From Paludibacteraceae bacterium (GTDB lineage: Bacteria > Bacteroidota > Bacteroidia > Bacteroidales > Paludibacteraceae), in assembly GCA_024400115.1 (NCBI GenBank), contig JAKSNF010000024.1, forward strand, positions 1-33,134: 33,134 nucleotides of DNA, read 5' to 3'. Within the stretch, counting starts at the first letter, position 1. Every line of letters begins with the position of its first letter. Shown here in pieces: positions 1-7,003 of this stretch. The notes beneath the pieces are model-generated. The model made no database searches. It was not told the origin of the DNA and saw only the letters and a program-made list of their open reading frames with translations. Position numbers and translations under genes: made by a program.

Positions 1-2
1 AA

Positions 3-236
3 AACAATAACATTCGTAATCAAATGATTTTCGATGGAATCAACGATGGTGATGTATTTGAGAAGGATATAAAGGATCTAACGGATGAAGAGATTTTTTC
101 TCTCTTCGCTAAGCATTATATGAACCCTGGCAATGGTGCTTGGTCCTTTAATGAGATTGTCGAAAAAGGGAAAAAATATGGGCACCAAAACGAATTGTAC
201 ACACCTGTTTTAGTTAAAAGTACGTATATCAGTTAG
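3..236 (+). CDS. Partial open frame at the left edge, probably a host gene cut by the prophage
   Basis: The frame is open from the window edge; the first ATG is at 24 and gives 70 residues. I do not recognise the family. The product is acidic at first (DGDVFEKDIKDLTDEEIF), then has aromatic and glycine-rich stretches. The stop codon TAG lies inside the 19-bp repeat at 225-243, which recurs at 814. The last residues (STYIS) are therefore encoded by what I take to be element DNA. That suggests a host gene truncated by insertion close to 205-225, but a natural gene end cannot be excluded without the uninterrupted locus. No Shine-Dalgarno precedes the ATG at 24, so the true start may lie upstream of the window. 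Confidence 0.45.
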   Translation, partial: NNNIRNQMIFDGINDGDVFEKDIKDLTDEEIFSLFAKHYMNPGNGAWSFNEIVEKGKKYGHQNELYTPVLVKSTYIS

Positions 237-243
237 TTACGCA
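225..243 (+). repeat. 19-bp direct repeat, copy 1 (candidate transposase end site)
   Basis: TATATCAGTTAGTTACGCA occurs here and, identically, at 814-832. A partial inverted copy (11 bp core) is at 879-889. Mu-type transposases bind several such sites in mixed orientation near the element end. The position left of a leftward repressor gene fits a Mu left end. Function is inferred; the exact end of the element is not visible. Confidence 0.6.
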
Positions 244-266
244 TTTGGGCAAGAAAAACGAATTGT

Positions 267-302
267 GCATTTACTTGGCATTTACTTGGCATTTGCTTGG
301 CA
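267..302 (+). repeat. 11-bp tandem repeat (GCATTTACTTG)
   Basis: Units start at 267, 278 and 289 (GCATTTACTTG, GCATTTACTTG, GCATTTGCTTG), with a partial fourth at 300. More ACTTGGCA-type copies follow at about 339-346 and 360-367. A period of 11 bp puts each copy on nearly the same face of the helix, as in binding arrays. It could be a transposase or integration-host-factor array, a replication-type iteron set, or host DNA. Confidence 0.7.
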
Positions 303-307
303 TTATG

Positions 308-330
308 AGGGGTTACGAGCCCCTTTTATT
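308..330 (+). terminator. Weak hairpin with T tract
   Basis: AGGGG (308-312) pairs with CCCCT (320-324) around a 7-nt loop and is followed by TTTATT. It sits between two groups of TTGGCA repeats. It could end rightward transcription coming from the frame at the window edge. The stem is only 5 bp, so this is tentative. Confidence 0.3.
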
Positions 331-516
331 GTGCTTTTACTTGGCATTTGCTTTGCACGACTTGGCACCCACATAAACGCCGCCCATTTCAGCCCATTTG
401 CACCCCTTATTTATTTACGCGCGTACATACGCATGAAACACCGCTTAAACGCCGATAAACAAAGGATTTAAGGGCATTTAAGCAATCTTCCGTACTATCA
501 CCCACAAGACATCATC

Positions 517-554
517 AGACCGTTACGATTGAACCCGTGACGGTCTATTTTTTT
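517..554 (+). terminator. Intrinsic terminator, rightward
   Basis: AGACCGTTACG (517-527) pairs with CGTGACGGTCT (536-546) around an 8-nt loop, then A and seven T. The only non-Watson-Crick pair is T524-G539, a U-G wobble in rightward RNA that would be an A-C mismatch in leftward RNA. The hairpin is thus better formed in rightward transcripts. It would insulate the prophage from transcription entering from the left. Confidence 0.75.
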
Positions 555-813
555 GCCAGTGACCCATGATGCCGGAAGTCAAAAAAAGGACATCACACTG
601 AAACACCGAAAAAACACTTAAAAATACAAAAAGTACCCTATTTTAGTCGTATATTAGTCAATATATTGGTCAAAACGATATGAATCACACACCCATACGG
701 AGAAAAAACGAACAAAAAACGGCAAAATTTGAACGATTGCCCCCCCCATAGGTATTTTTTTAGGTAGGATTAGACCCATACAAAAGGAAGTTGCAAAGTG
801 TCGGAAATATGTA

Positions 814-832
814 TATATCAGTTAGTTACGCA
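814..832 (+). repeat. 19-bp direct repeat, copy 2
   Basis: Exact second copy of TATATCAGTTAGTTACGCA, 589 bp right of the first and 160 bp left of the repressor stop. It could be the L2 site of one left end. It could also be L1 of this prophage, with the copy at 225 belonging to an older or neighbouring element. Confidence 0.6.
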
Positions 833-878
833 ATACAAAAAGAAAAAACACACGCATTTCGGTGTATTTTTCGTATTT

Positions 879-889
879 CTAACTGATAT
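879..889 (-). repeat. Inverted partial copy of the 19-bp repeat
   Basis: CTAACTGATAT is the reverse complement of ATATCAGTTAG, the core of the repeats at 225 and 814. It lies 47 bp from copy 2. Two direct sites and one inverted site close to the end resemble the mixed orientation of Mu L sites. The flanks match only partly. Confidence 0.4.
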
Positions 890-935
890 TTTCAAAGGGA
901 AAGGAAGCCCGGAGCGTACCCCCGTGCGTATGTTT

Positions 936-962
936 TGTGTACATTAGATAGTATCGTACACA
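936..962. promoter_or_regulatory. Inverted repeat beside the repressor gene
   Basis: TGTGTAC (936-942) and GTACACA (956-962) are perfect 7-bp arms with a 13-nt spacer. A dimeric protein could bind here. It lies between the candidate transposase sites and the 3' end of the repressor gene; no function can be assigned. Confidence 0.3.
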
Positions 963-973
963 CATAGGATGAA

Positions 974-990
974 CCGTGAGGAAGTCACGG
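974..990 (-). terminator. Hairpin directly after the repressor stop
   Basis: CCGTGA (974-979) and TCACGG (985-990) form a perfect 6-bp stem with a 5-nt loop, one base beyond the repressor stop codon. No T tract follows on the leftward strand, so it may be an RNA 3' stabiliser or a weak terminator. Confidence 0.35.
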
Positions 991-991
991 A

Positions 992-1405
992 TCAATGACG
1001 CAAGGCATCAATGGCGATGCGTTGCGCTTCAATAGTACCCTGTTGGGCTGCAATGATTTGATCTTTGGCGGCTAATAAATCGCAAGCATCACATGATACC
1101 GATTTGGTTTGTTGGTTCTCAGTTCCATAAGTAGAACCTACATGACCATTGTTAATGCCATTAACGGTGTTCTGTTCACTAACTCGAATCATAGGATCTG
1201 CATCACGCACCAACCATTCGGCTGAATACTGAGGAAATTTTTCGGCAATCATCAATAACCATTTAGATTGAATGTCAGTTCCAGCATCTTGGTTCAAAAA
1301 TTTTCCCAAAACACCCTTGCTTGCGCCGATAAGTTTCTCCATTGCGTTGACAGAAATTCCCTCGTTGGAGATGATTTTCGCCACCTTTTCTGCTAAATTT
1401 ACCAT
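992..1405 (-). CDS. Phage repressor-like HTH protein
   Basis: The protein has 137 residues from ATG at 1405. The longer frame would need a TTG start at 1486 and adds a lysine-rich stretch unlike the rest. The N-terminal part reads as a helix-turn-helix (VAKIISNEGISVNAMEKLIG followed by ASKGVLGKFL). A polar linker follows, then a C-terminal helix with heptad-like alanines and isoleucines (LAAKDQIIAAQQGTIEAQRI) that probably oligomerises. In Mu the repressor c is the leftmost gene and is read toward the left end, opposite to ner and the transposase, exactly as here. It probably binds the AT-rich intergenic region at 1460-1550 and shuts off the early operon. The family is inferred from position and fold; no operator has been shown. 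Confidence 0.75.
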   Translation of the reverse strand: MVNLAEKVAKIISNEGISVNAMEKLIGASKGVLGKFLNQDAGTDIQSKWLLMIAEKFPQYSAEWLVRDADPMIRVSEQNTVNGINNGHVGSTYGTENQQTKSVSCDACDLLAAKDQIIAAQQGTIEAQRIAIDALRH

Positions 1406-1465
1406 AAAAATGCACTTTTTGTTGATTTTTTTCTCCAAAAATTTTTTTATTCCGAAAATTATCAC

Positions 1466-1473
1466 TATCTTTG
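1466..1473 (+). promoter_or_regulatory. Early promoter, -7 box TATCTTTG
   Basis: TATCTTTG matches the Bacteroidales -7 consensus TAnnTTTG. It lies 84 bp before the first early gene. The region where the -33 box should sit is T-rich without a clear TTTG, so it may need an activator or be weak. It overlaps the untranslated leader of the repressor gene, as expected for a two-way switch. Confidence 0.55.
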
Positions 1474-1501
1474 CAACCGATTTCAAAAATGAAAGCGGCT
1501 A

Positions 1502-1533
1502 CAAAAGTACAAAATTTTCACCATATAAGCAAA
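1502..1533 (-). promoter_or_regulatory. Repressor promoter
   Basis: On the minus strand, TTTG (1533-1530), a 20-bp spacer and TACTTTTG (1509-1502) form a full Bacteroidales promoter. Transcription would start near 1496, leaving about 90 nt of leader before the ATG at 1405. Two CAAAATTTT boxes at 1510 and 1541 (31 bp apart) are candidate operators. Confidence 0.7.
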
Positions 1534-1556
1534 TTTAATTCAAAATTTTAACAAAA

Positions 1557-1712
1557 ATGGCAAATAAAATTTACACCCCGTCAGGATTTCGGAAAGAGAT
1601 ACAGCGTGTTCTTGGTTATAGCCAACCGACTATACGCCGTGCGTTAGGTGGATGTGATGACACACAAGCAGCAAGAAGGATTCGCTGCTATGCCGAAAGG
1701 AACTTAAAGTAA
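1557..1712 (+). CDS. Tiny HTH-type protein, Ner-like by position
   Basis: A 51-residue frame from ATG 1557 to TAA 1712. The sequence includes SGFRKEIQRVLGYSQPTIRR and then ALGG, which reads as a short recognition-helix motif (GYSQPTIRRAL). It is basic and has two cysteines. It is the first gene of the rightward early operon, opposite the repressor, the place that ner holds in Mu. A role as an early negative regulator or DNA-binding accessory is therefore likely, but there is no clear homology to Mu Ner that I can see. Spacing to the next gene is 25 bp. Confidence 0.65.
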   Translation: MANKIYTPSGFRKEIQRVLGYSQPTIRRALGGCDDTQAARRIRCYAERNLK

Positions 1713-1737
1713 TAACCATATAAAATAAAAGACCAGT

Positions 1738-1956
1738 ATGACAAACGATTTTAGTTATTTGACCGATGCAGAGCTTGATACCGTCATGGACGCGCTGCAC
1801 ATTGCACAAAACGCATTGAGAACCGCCATTGATCGCAATGGTTTAGATTGGATGAAAAACGAGATCTACTGTTTCGCGATGGCAAACCACGTAGAAATGT
1901 TTAAGGAAGCACAACGCCGCGCACAGGCAAAGGCATCCAAAGCTATGAAGCACTGA
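1738..1956 (+). CDS. Small early protein, unknown function
   Basis: A 72-residue protein that I do not recognise. It looks mostly helical, with an acidic N-terminal half (LTDAELDTVMDALHIAQNAL) and an alanine- and lysine-rich basic tail (RRAQAKASKAMKH). It has no membrane segment and no obvious metal site. Its start is preceded by AATAAAAGACCAGT, a leader motif shared with several early genes in this window (before 2000, 2294 and 4313). It lies between the Ner-like gene and the transposase, so a role in early control or transposition is possible but unsupported. Confidence 0.65.
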   Translation: MTNDFSYLTDAELDTVMDALHIAQNALRTAIDRNGLDWMKNEIYCFAMANHVEMFKEAQRRAQAKASKAMKH

Positions 1957-1999
1957 TAATAAACAAGAATTGCAGAAACCAATAAAAGAAAGGACCATT

Positions 2000-2257
2000 A
2001 TGGAAACAAAGACTGTACACATCGAAATGGATTGCATCCATAACCATGTAGAGAACACTATGACATGCAGCTGGCTCAACGGCCAAATTCGCATTGTAGT
2101 AGATTTTAGAGCCAAGATGTTAGGTATCATTAGCAAGGACAAAGTTATTGAGACACGCGACATTGAGGATATGAGCATTGATGAATTTATGAGGATTCAA
2201 GAACAATGCCAACAGTCCGCCGAAAGTGTGGCAGCCATTGACAACATGGCAGTTTAA
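2000..2257 (+). CDS. Small early protein, unknown function
   Basis: The 85-residue protein starts at ATG 2000. The frame can be extended to 1970, but that part contains the leader motif CAGAAACCAATAAAAG, which is repeated before the next gene and should be non-coding. The protein begins METKTVHIEMDCIHNHVENT, has a beta-like middle (GQIRIVVDFRAKMLGII), and ends with an acidic helical tail (DMSIDEFMRIQEQC). I do not recognise the family. Two histidines and cysteines near the N-terminus could bind a metal, but no classical motif is present. Confidence 0.65.
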   Translation: METKTVHIEMDCIHNHVENTMTCSWLNGQIRIVVDFRAKMLGIISKDKVIETRDIEDMSIDEFMRIQEQCQQSAESVAAIDNMAV

Positions 2258-2293
2258 GTAACAAGAAGCAGAAACCAATAAAAGACCAAGAAA

Positions 2294-4291
2294 ATGTATC
2301 AGTATATCGATGGAACTTGTGCAATTAGCGTGAACGCCTGGTGCGCAGCCGGATTAACGCTAACTGACTTTTACAATGATAAGCGCCGCCACCAATTAAA
2401 GGTTGCAGAACGTCATAAAGGCGGAGAGACCCTCATTTGGGTGGATAGCATCCGCCGCCCGGATCGCTTGCGTATGATTGAATTAGTGTACGGAAAGGCA
2501 AAGACCACCAACACGGACATATACGCATTAGAAATGGATATACAGGCACGCCAATTCTACACCAGTTATCAGAAAGAAGATGGTAGCCCATTAGACCAAG
2601 CCCAAATAAATGAATATGTCAAGAAGGCATCTTTATTCAGCACCATGTCACGCGGTCTGAAAAGTCAGATCATGGCACGTGCAAAGAGTGGTAGTAAGGT
2701 CATCATGAAACAGTGGTACCAGACCATGCTAATGTGGTACACTCAACAATGCACGACTGAAACAAGCATTGCTTTTGGGCTGACACCCTACACCAACACA
2801 CGCAGTTTTGAAAGAGCGTTTAAGGGGTATTTAAGCGGTAGTTATGCAGCGTTAATACACCAAGGATGCGGTAATGACAATGCGCGTAAGGTATGTAAGG
2901 AACTGGAGAACCTTTTATTAGCTCTGTACCGCACCGAAGACAAGCCCTTTGCCAATCGTGTGTTTGAACTGTACACAGAGTTCATCAACGGTAAGAAAGA
3001 GCTATATGACCAAACAACCGGTGAACTGTTCCGCCCACGCGATTTCATCAAAGCCGGCAAAGAGGAATTGAGCGAATCAACGGTTTGGAACTACCTTAAA
3101 GGTGTGTATGGTAACACCGCCATCTATGCAGACCGCAACGGTCAATTTGAGTACGCTAATAGATTGCGTCCTAAGAACTACCGCAGTCATGGGGCATACG
3201 CACTCAGCAAGATTTCAATGGATGACGTTGCCCTCAGTCGTAAGGCATACGGTAATCAGTGGGTTTACAAATACATTGCCGTTGATGTGGTTAGTCAATA
3301 CTATTTCCGTCCGGCATACGTAATAGGCAAACCGAGTGAGCAAACCGTTTACGAGAGTTTCCGCAATATGTTCTGTGAGCTTCAAATGTTAGGTTTGCCT
3401 ATGCCCGGTGAACTGGAAGTAGAGCACCACATCATGAGTAACTTTGCTTGGCTCAATGACACTTTCCAATTTGTGCGCTTTTGCGAAAGCCCGACAGAGA
3501 AACGCGCAGAGCACGCCATCCGCCGTTTGAAATACGGTGTGGCAAAAGATATGGGTCATACCCGTGGCCGTTGGTATGCACGCAGTGAGGCATATAGGGA
3601 AGTAAGGTTCAAAATCAAAGGTGATTACCCAGAACCCTTGTATGATCCAAAGTGCATCGTGGCAGACGATATGGCAGATATAGAGCGCCACAATAACGAA
3701 TTACACCCGGACCAAAAGAGTTTTCCCGGCATGACCCGTAAGGATGTCCTTATGCAGCGTTTTAATCCAGCTTTGAAACCAATTGATGCAAGTTACCTGT
3801 TCCGCTATATAGGGAACCAAACAGAGACCAGTATCAGGAACAATGATTATTGCCAGGTTAACAACCAACATTTTGAGTTGAAGGATTACACCATGTTGCA
3901 ACGCCTGAAACCAAACAATAAGCGTGTAACGGCTTTCTGGCTTCCGGACGCAAAGGATGAAGTTGGTACCATTTATCTCTATCAAGGGGACACCTACATC
4001 GGCGAAGCAATCAACCGTGAACAATTTGCCTACAATGAGTGTGCAGCCGAGCGCACCGATGATGACAGAGCAAACATGCTTCACCAAGCAAAGAGGGCTG
4101 CCAAGTTTGATAAGTTCATCAAGGACCGCCGCCAAGAGATTCCGCGCGTAGGCAAGATAGAAGCAGCCACCGCGAGAGAGATTGCGGAAGTACCGGTAGA
4201 AATAGTGCTTGAACAACACGAACAGCCACAGAACTATGAACAAGACGAGTTCAGTTATAACTTTACACAAAATGCTATAGATAGTTTATAA
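2294..4291 (+). CDS. Mu-type DDE transposase (MuA-like)
   Basis: This 665-residue protein would insert and replicate the phage by transposition. The first 150 residues resemble the MuA-type helical DNA-binding part. The RNase H-like core runs from about 305 to 415. Aligned by hand to MuA, Asp310/Asp311 (SMDDVAL) take the place of D269 and Glu406 (KRAEHAIRRLK) that of E392. A central strand (YIAVDVVS, 327-334) sits between them. The place of D336 is taken by Glu375/Glu377 (ELEVEHHIMS), so the triad looks like D-E-E. After the core comes a beta-barrel-like region and a basic helix (KRAAKFDKFIKDRR, about 600-613) as in MuA domain III. The length is close to MuA (663). The next gene is the MuB-like ATPase, and the leader shares the AATAAAAGACCA motif. 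Confidence 0.88.
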   Translation: MYQYIDGTCAISVNAWCAAGLTLTDFYNDKRRHQLKVAERHKGGETLIWVDSIRRPDRLRMIELVYGKAKTTNTDIYALEMDIQARQFYTSYQKEDGSPLDQAQINEYVKKASLFSTMSRGLKSQIMARAKSGSKVIMKQWYQTMLMWYTQQCTTETSIAFGLTPYTNTRSFERAFKGYLSGSYAALIHQGCGNDNARKVCKELENLLLALYRTEDKPFANRVFELYTEFINGKKELYDQTTGELFRPRDFIKAGKEELSESTVWNYLKGVYGNTAIYADRNGQFEYANRLRPKNYRSHGAYALSKISMDDVALSRKAYGNQWVYKYIAVDVVSQYYFRPAYVIGKPSEQTVYESFRNMFCELQMLGLPMPGELEVEHHIMSNFAWLNDTFQFVRFCESPTEKRAEHAIRRLKYGVAKDMGHTRGRWYARSEAYREVRFKIKGDYPEPLYDPKCIVADDMADIERHNNELHPDQKSFPGMTRKDVLMQRFNPALKPIDASYLFRYIGNQTETSIRNNDYCQVNNQHFELKDYTMLQRLKPNNKRVTAFWLPDAKDEVGTIYLYQGDTYIGEAINREQFAYNECAAERTDDDRANMLHQAKRAAKFDKFIKDRRQEIPRVGKIEAATAREIAEVPVEIVLEQHEQPQNYEQDEFSYNFTQNAIDSL

Positions 4292-4312
4292 ACCACTAAA
4301 AATTAAAAGACC

Positions 4313-5200
4313 ATGTTAGTAAGTAATGAAATGAAACAGCGCATCATCGAAGCGATGAGAACAGCGCGAGAGAACTTTGGTGGCTCAGATGCCAAGTTTG
4401 CAACCTCTTTAAGCATTAACGCAGCCCAATACAGCCGCGTTATGCGTGGTGACTTAGAGAAAGTATTATCTGAGGAAAAATGGATTACCATAGCCCGCAT
4501 ATTAGGTGTAGGAATGGGCACTCAAAGTAATTGGAAGACCGCAAAAACTCCCGTCTTTGACTTTATCAGTCAGCAACTGGAGAAATGCCAAAGCGACAGT
4601 CTGAGTGCGCTATTATGCGACATGTCAGATATAGGTAAGACCTACACCGCCCTGCAATACCAACGCACGCACAAGAATGTGGTGTACATTGATTGCAGCC
4701 AAGTAAAGAGCAAACAGAAACTTATACGCAAGATAGCCAAATCATTCGGCGTGGGCAGCACTGTAAAGTACGATGAAGTGTACGAGGATTTGGTCTTTTA
4801 CCTCAAGCAGCTGCCCACGCCATTGATTATCCTTGATGAAGCCGGAGATCTCCATTATGAAGCGTTCCTTGAAATTAAAGCATTATGGAACGCCACAGAG
4901 GGTTATTGCGGTTACTACATGATGGGTGCAGACGGTTTGAAACAAAAGATCCACCGCGCCATCGGTAATAAGAAAGTCGGTTATACGGAACTATTCAGCC
5001 GCTTTGGCCGCAAGTACATTCAATGTGTCCCCGATGTCAAAGAGGAACGCGAAAAGTACCTGCAAATAACCGCCGCTATGATTATCAAGGCAAACAGCAA
5101 AGAAGGTACCGATGTACAACGCGTATTGCGCAGCGCATGTGATGGTGATGGAGTTCCAAGTTTGCGCCGTATCAATAAAGAACTTAGCAAACTGAATTAA
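4313..5200 (+). CDS. MuB-like AAA+ ATPase, target-DNA activator
   Basis: A 295-residue protein directly after the transposase, in the MuB position. MuB is an ATP-dependent DNA-binding protein that selects target DNA and stimulates MuA. Residues 1-70 form an HTH domain (FATSLSINAAQYSRVMRGDL), as in MuB. The ATPase core follows. The Walker A loop is degenerate: CDMSDIGKT at 102-110 keeps GKT but lacks the first glycine of GxxxxGKT. Walker B is LIILDEAGDL at 171-180. A C-terminal helical part with RRINKE closes the protein. The missing glycine may lower ATP turnover or be tolerated in this family. The gap to the next gene is 2 bp. Confidence 0.85.
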   Translation: MLVSNEMKQRIIEAMRTARENFGGSDAKFATSLSINAAQYSRVMRGDLEKVLSEEKWITIARILGVGMGTQSNWKTAKTPVFDFISQQLEKCQSDSLSALLCDMSDIGKTYTALQYQRTHKNVVYIDCSQVKSKQKLIRKIAKSFGVGSTVKYDEVYEDLVFYLKQLPTPLIILDEAGDLHYEAFLEIKALWNATEGYCGYYMMGADGLKQKIHRAIGNKKVGYTELFSRFGRKYIQCVPDVKEEREKYLQITAAMIIKANSKEGTDVQRVLRSACDGDGVPSLRRINKELSKLN

Positions 5201-5202
5201 GC

Positions 5203-5850
5203 ATGAGCGCAAAACGAGCCATAAGCACCAGTAACGTCCACACGGCAAAGTTTACCACCCTGCCATTTGATGGGGAGTTCTTTGCCGCAGTGGGCGAGCC
5301 TGAGCGTACCGGCACACACATCATCCTTGGACCGTCCAAAAACGGAAAGACAACCTTTGCCATGATGTATGCCAAATATCTATGCCGGTTCGAGCGTGTG
5401 GCATACGACAGCATCGAGGAAGGTCTGAGCCTCACAATTCAAATGGCTATGGATAGGGTGAATATGTGGGAAGTTGGATCCAAACTTATTCTGTATGACA
5501 AAATAGAAATAGAGGATTTGATGGATGCCTTGGATAAACACAAAAGCCCCAATATAGTTTTTATAGATAGTATCCAGTTTGCGGACATGACCTTTAAGCA
5601 GTACAAGATGCTGAAACGCCGGTACCCGAATAAATTGTTTGTTTATATTAGCCACATGGAGGGGAACAATCCCCAAGGCAAATGTGCGCAGCGCATATAC
5701 AAAGATGCCGGTGTCATCTGGCGCGTTGAAGGGTTCCGCGCATTACCGACCACCCGCTATCAGGCATCAGGCGTTACAGGCGAGCCAATAGACATTTGGA
5801 AAGAAGGAGCCGATAAGTATTGGGGACTTGAAAAACAATTGAACAAATGA
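5203..5850 (+). CDS. P-loop ATPase, RecA-like, early operon
   Basis: A 215-residue protein with a perfect Walker A (GPSKNGKT, 43-50) and a Walker B strand (NIVFIDSIQF, near 125). The fold order (Walker A, helix, acidic strand, then a short LFVYISH strand) suggests a RecA/DnaB-type core rather than AAA+. It begins 2 bp after the MuB-like gene and overlaps the next by 4 bp (ATGA), so the three are co-translated. Mu has no second ATPase in this place. It may help in DNA transactions after insertion, for example helicase loading or recombination. The precise role is unknown. Confidence 0.7.
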   Translation: MSAKRAISTSNVHTAKFTTLPFDGEFFAAVGEPERTGTHIILGPSKNGKTTFAMMYAKYLCRFERVAYDSIEEGLSLTIQMAMDRVNMWEVGSKLILYDKIEIEDLMDALDKHKSPNIVFIDSIQFADMTFKQYKMLKRRYPNKLFVYISHMEGNNPQGKCAQRIYKDAGVIWRVEGFRALPTTRYQASGVTGEPIDIWKEGADKYWGLEKQLNK

Positions 5851-6314
5851 AAAGTAAGAACCAACTAATAAAAGAGCTGCACATCCTATTCAACCAGTGC
5901 AACATTGGCGAGGATGAGCGCAAAACGATTTACGCACAGTATGGCGTTGAATCGTCCAAGGACATGAATGGTGCCCAACTGGTAGAGATTACCGACAAAC
6001 TGCATGAGTTATTGCAGAAAGACGGTAAAGAGCAAAAGCCAAGCAGTAAGAAGTCGCCATTGGAACTGGCACAAAGATGCTGTAAGGTTGCCATTGGTAA
6101 ACTGCTTGCAGCCCAAAAGAAAATTCCCCAATCCGGATGGGGGCTTGTTGAGTGGAATTTAATACAGGGGACGGCTTGCCGTGCGGCAGGAGTAGATGCC
6201 TTTCGTGATATTCCACTCAGCAAGCTAAGGGGAATAACATTTGAGTTTAACAAACAGCGTGAAGCAATCGAGCAATCGAGAAACATAATTCAATCACAAA
6301 CCATTAAAATTTAA
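5847..6314 (+). CDS. GemA/gp16-like early regulatory protein
   Basis: The 155-residue protein starts in ATGA overlap with the ATPase gene. The N-terminal half (ELHILFNQCNIGEDERKTIY, then a loop and QLVEITDKLHELL) matches the pattern of Mu gp16/GemA proteins (DUF1018): a short helical domain with the sequence G-ED-R followed by a second helix. The second half (residues about 70-150) is helical with two cysteines and a tryptophan-rich turn (SGWGLVEWN). In Mu, GemA alters host gene expression and DNA relaxation. The assignment rests on motif and position and is moderate. Confidence 0.55.
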   Translation: MKSKNQLIKELHILFNQCNIGEDERKTIYAQYGVESSKDMNGAQLVEITDKLHELLQKDGKEQKPSSKKSPLELAQRCCKVAIGKLLAAQKKIPQSGWGLVEWNLIQGTACRAAGVDAFRDIPLSKLRGITFEFNKQREAIEQSRNIIQSQTIKI

Positions 6315-6319
6315 TCATT

Positions 6320-7003
6320 ATGGACCAACAAAAAACGACGGTCGAAATGACCGCAGAAGAACTGGAATTGTTCAACGAAGCCAAAGCTGCCAAGGCAAAG
6401 AAAGATGCAGCGGAAAAGAAAGCCGAAGAAATCAAGACTTACAAAAGCATGGTGGATGAGGCTGTCAATGCCACCGTTATTGAAGCCCGGACACTCAACG
6501 AGCAAATCACGAACCTTAAAGAAGGTATCCTTGGACGCTTCAAGGCCATTATTGACATGAAGGAAGATTTGTTCAGGGACAAAAAGAACATGGCGCGTGA
6601 AGGCCGTTTTACAGACACTTTCACCAATTCGGAAAGTTCCGTCCGTGTCACCCTTGGTTATTGCACCAAAGACGCGTATGATGACACCTACACCGCCGGT
6701 GTGGATATGGTGCATGAGTACATCGAAAGCCTCGCCAGTGATGATAAGAGCCGCCAACTGACGCAAATGGTTAACACCCTGCTTTCGGAACGCAGCAAGG
6801 GCGGTCAGTTGAAAGCTCAGAATGTTCTCCGCTTGGAACAGATGGCAAGCGAAAGCGGCGATGAAAAGTTCATTGAGGGTATGAAGGTAATCCGCGAGGC
6901 ATACCGCCCTGCTAAGTCAAAGGTATTTGTCACGGTTGAAGTCAAGGATGATAACAACGAGTGGCGCTCCATCAGTATGAACATGACAAATTGCGGAAAA
7001 TGA
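6320..7003 (+). CDS. DUF3164 family phage protein
   Basis: A 227-residue protein. A charged coiled-coil N-terminus (residues 10-75, KAAKAKKDAAEKKAEEIK) is followed by the conserved DUF3164 pattern: a beta strand VRVTLGYC near residue 110, a long helical middle with an AQNVLRLEQM motif, and a C-terminal stretch VIREAYRPAKSKVFVTVEV. DUF3164 proteins are common in Mu-like phages, in the early region. Their biochemical role is not known; they are sometimes linked to transposition or replication. It overlaps the next gene by ATGA. Confidence 0.82.
   Translation: MDQQKTTVEMTAEELELFNEAKAAKAKKDAAEKKAEEIKTYKSMVDEAVNATVIEARTLNEQITNLKEGILGRFKAIIDMKEDLFRDKKNMAREGRFTDTFTNSESSVRVTLGYCTKDAYDDTYTAGVDMVHEYIESLASDDKSRQLTQMVNTLLSERSKGGQLKAQNVLRLEQMASESGDEKFIEGMKVIREAYRPAKSKVFVTVEVKDDNNEWRSISMNMTNCGK

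Larger units (their letters stand above)
244..813. other. Non-coding left region with phased repeats
   Basis: No convincing gene lies here. It holds 11-bp tandem units of the form GCATTTACTTG at 267-302 with further TTGGCA copies up to 367. There is a small hairpin at 308-324, a strong rightward terminator at 517-554, and three TTAGTC/TTGGTC boxes at 643, 654 and 666 (11-12 bp spacing). A run of seven C at about 740 is followed by a T tract. The helical phasing suggests protein binding, but no protein can be named. Confidence 0.5.

Noticed and set aside
265..471. Open frame of 68 codons in the left non-coding region
   Set aside because: It runs across the 11-bp tandem repeats and a hairpin, has a composition dictated by these repeats, and no leader signals.
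735..760. Seven C followed by a T tract as a phase-variation switch
   Set aside because: It lies in non-coding DNA far from any promoter or start codon that slippage could control.
3701..4270. Leftward 189-codon frame inside the transposase gene
   Set aside because: It is antisense to a well-supported coding sequence, has no promoter and reads as a hydrophobic shadow without domain features.
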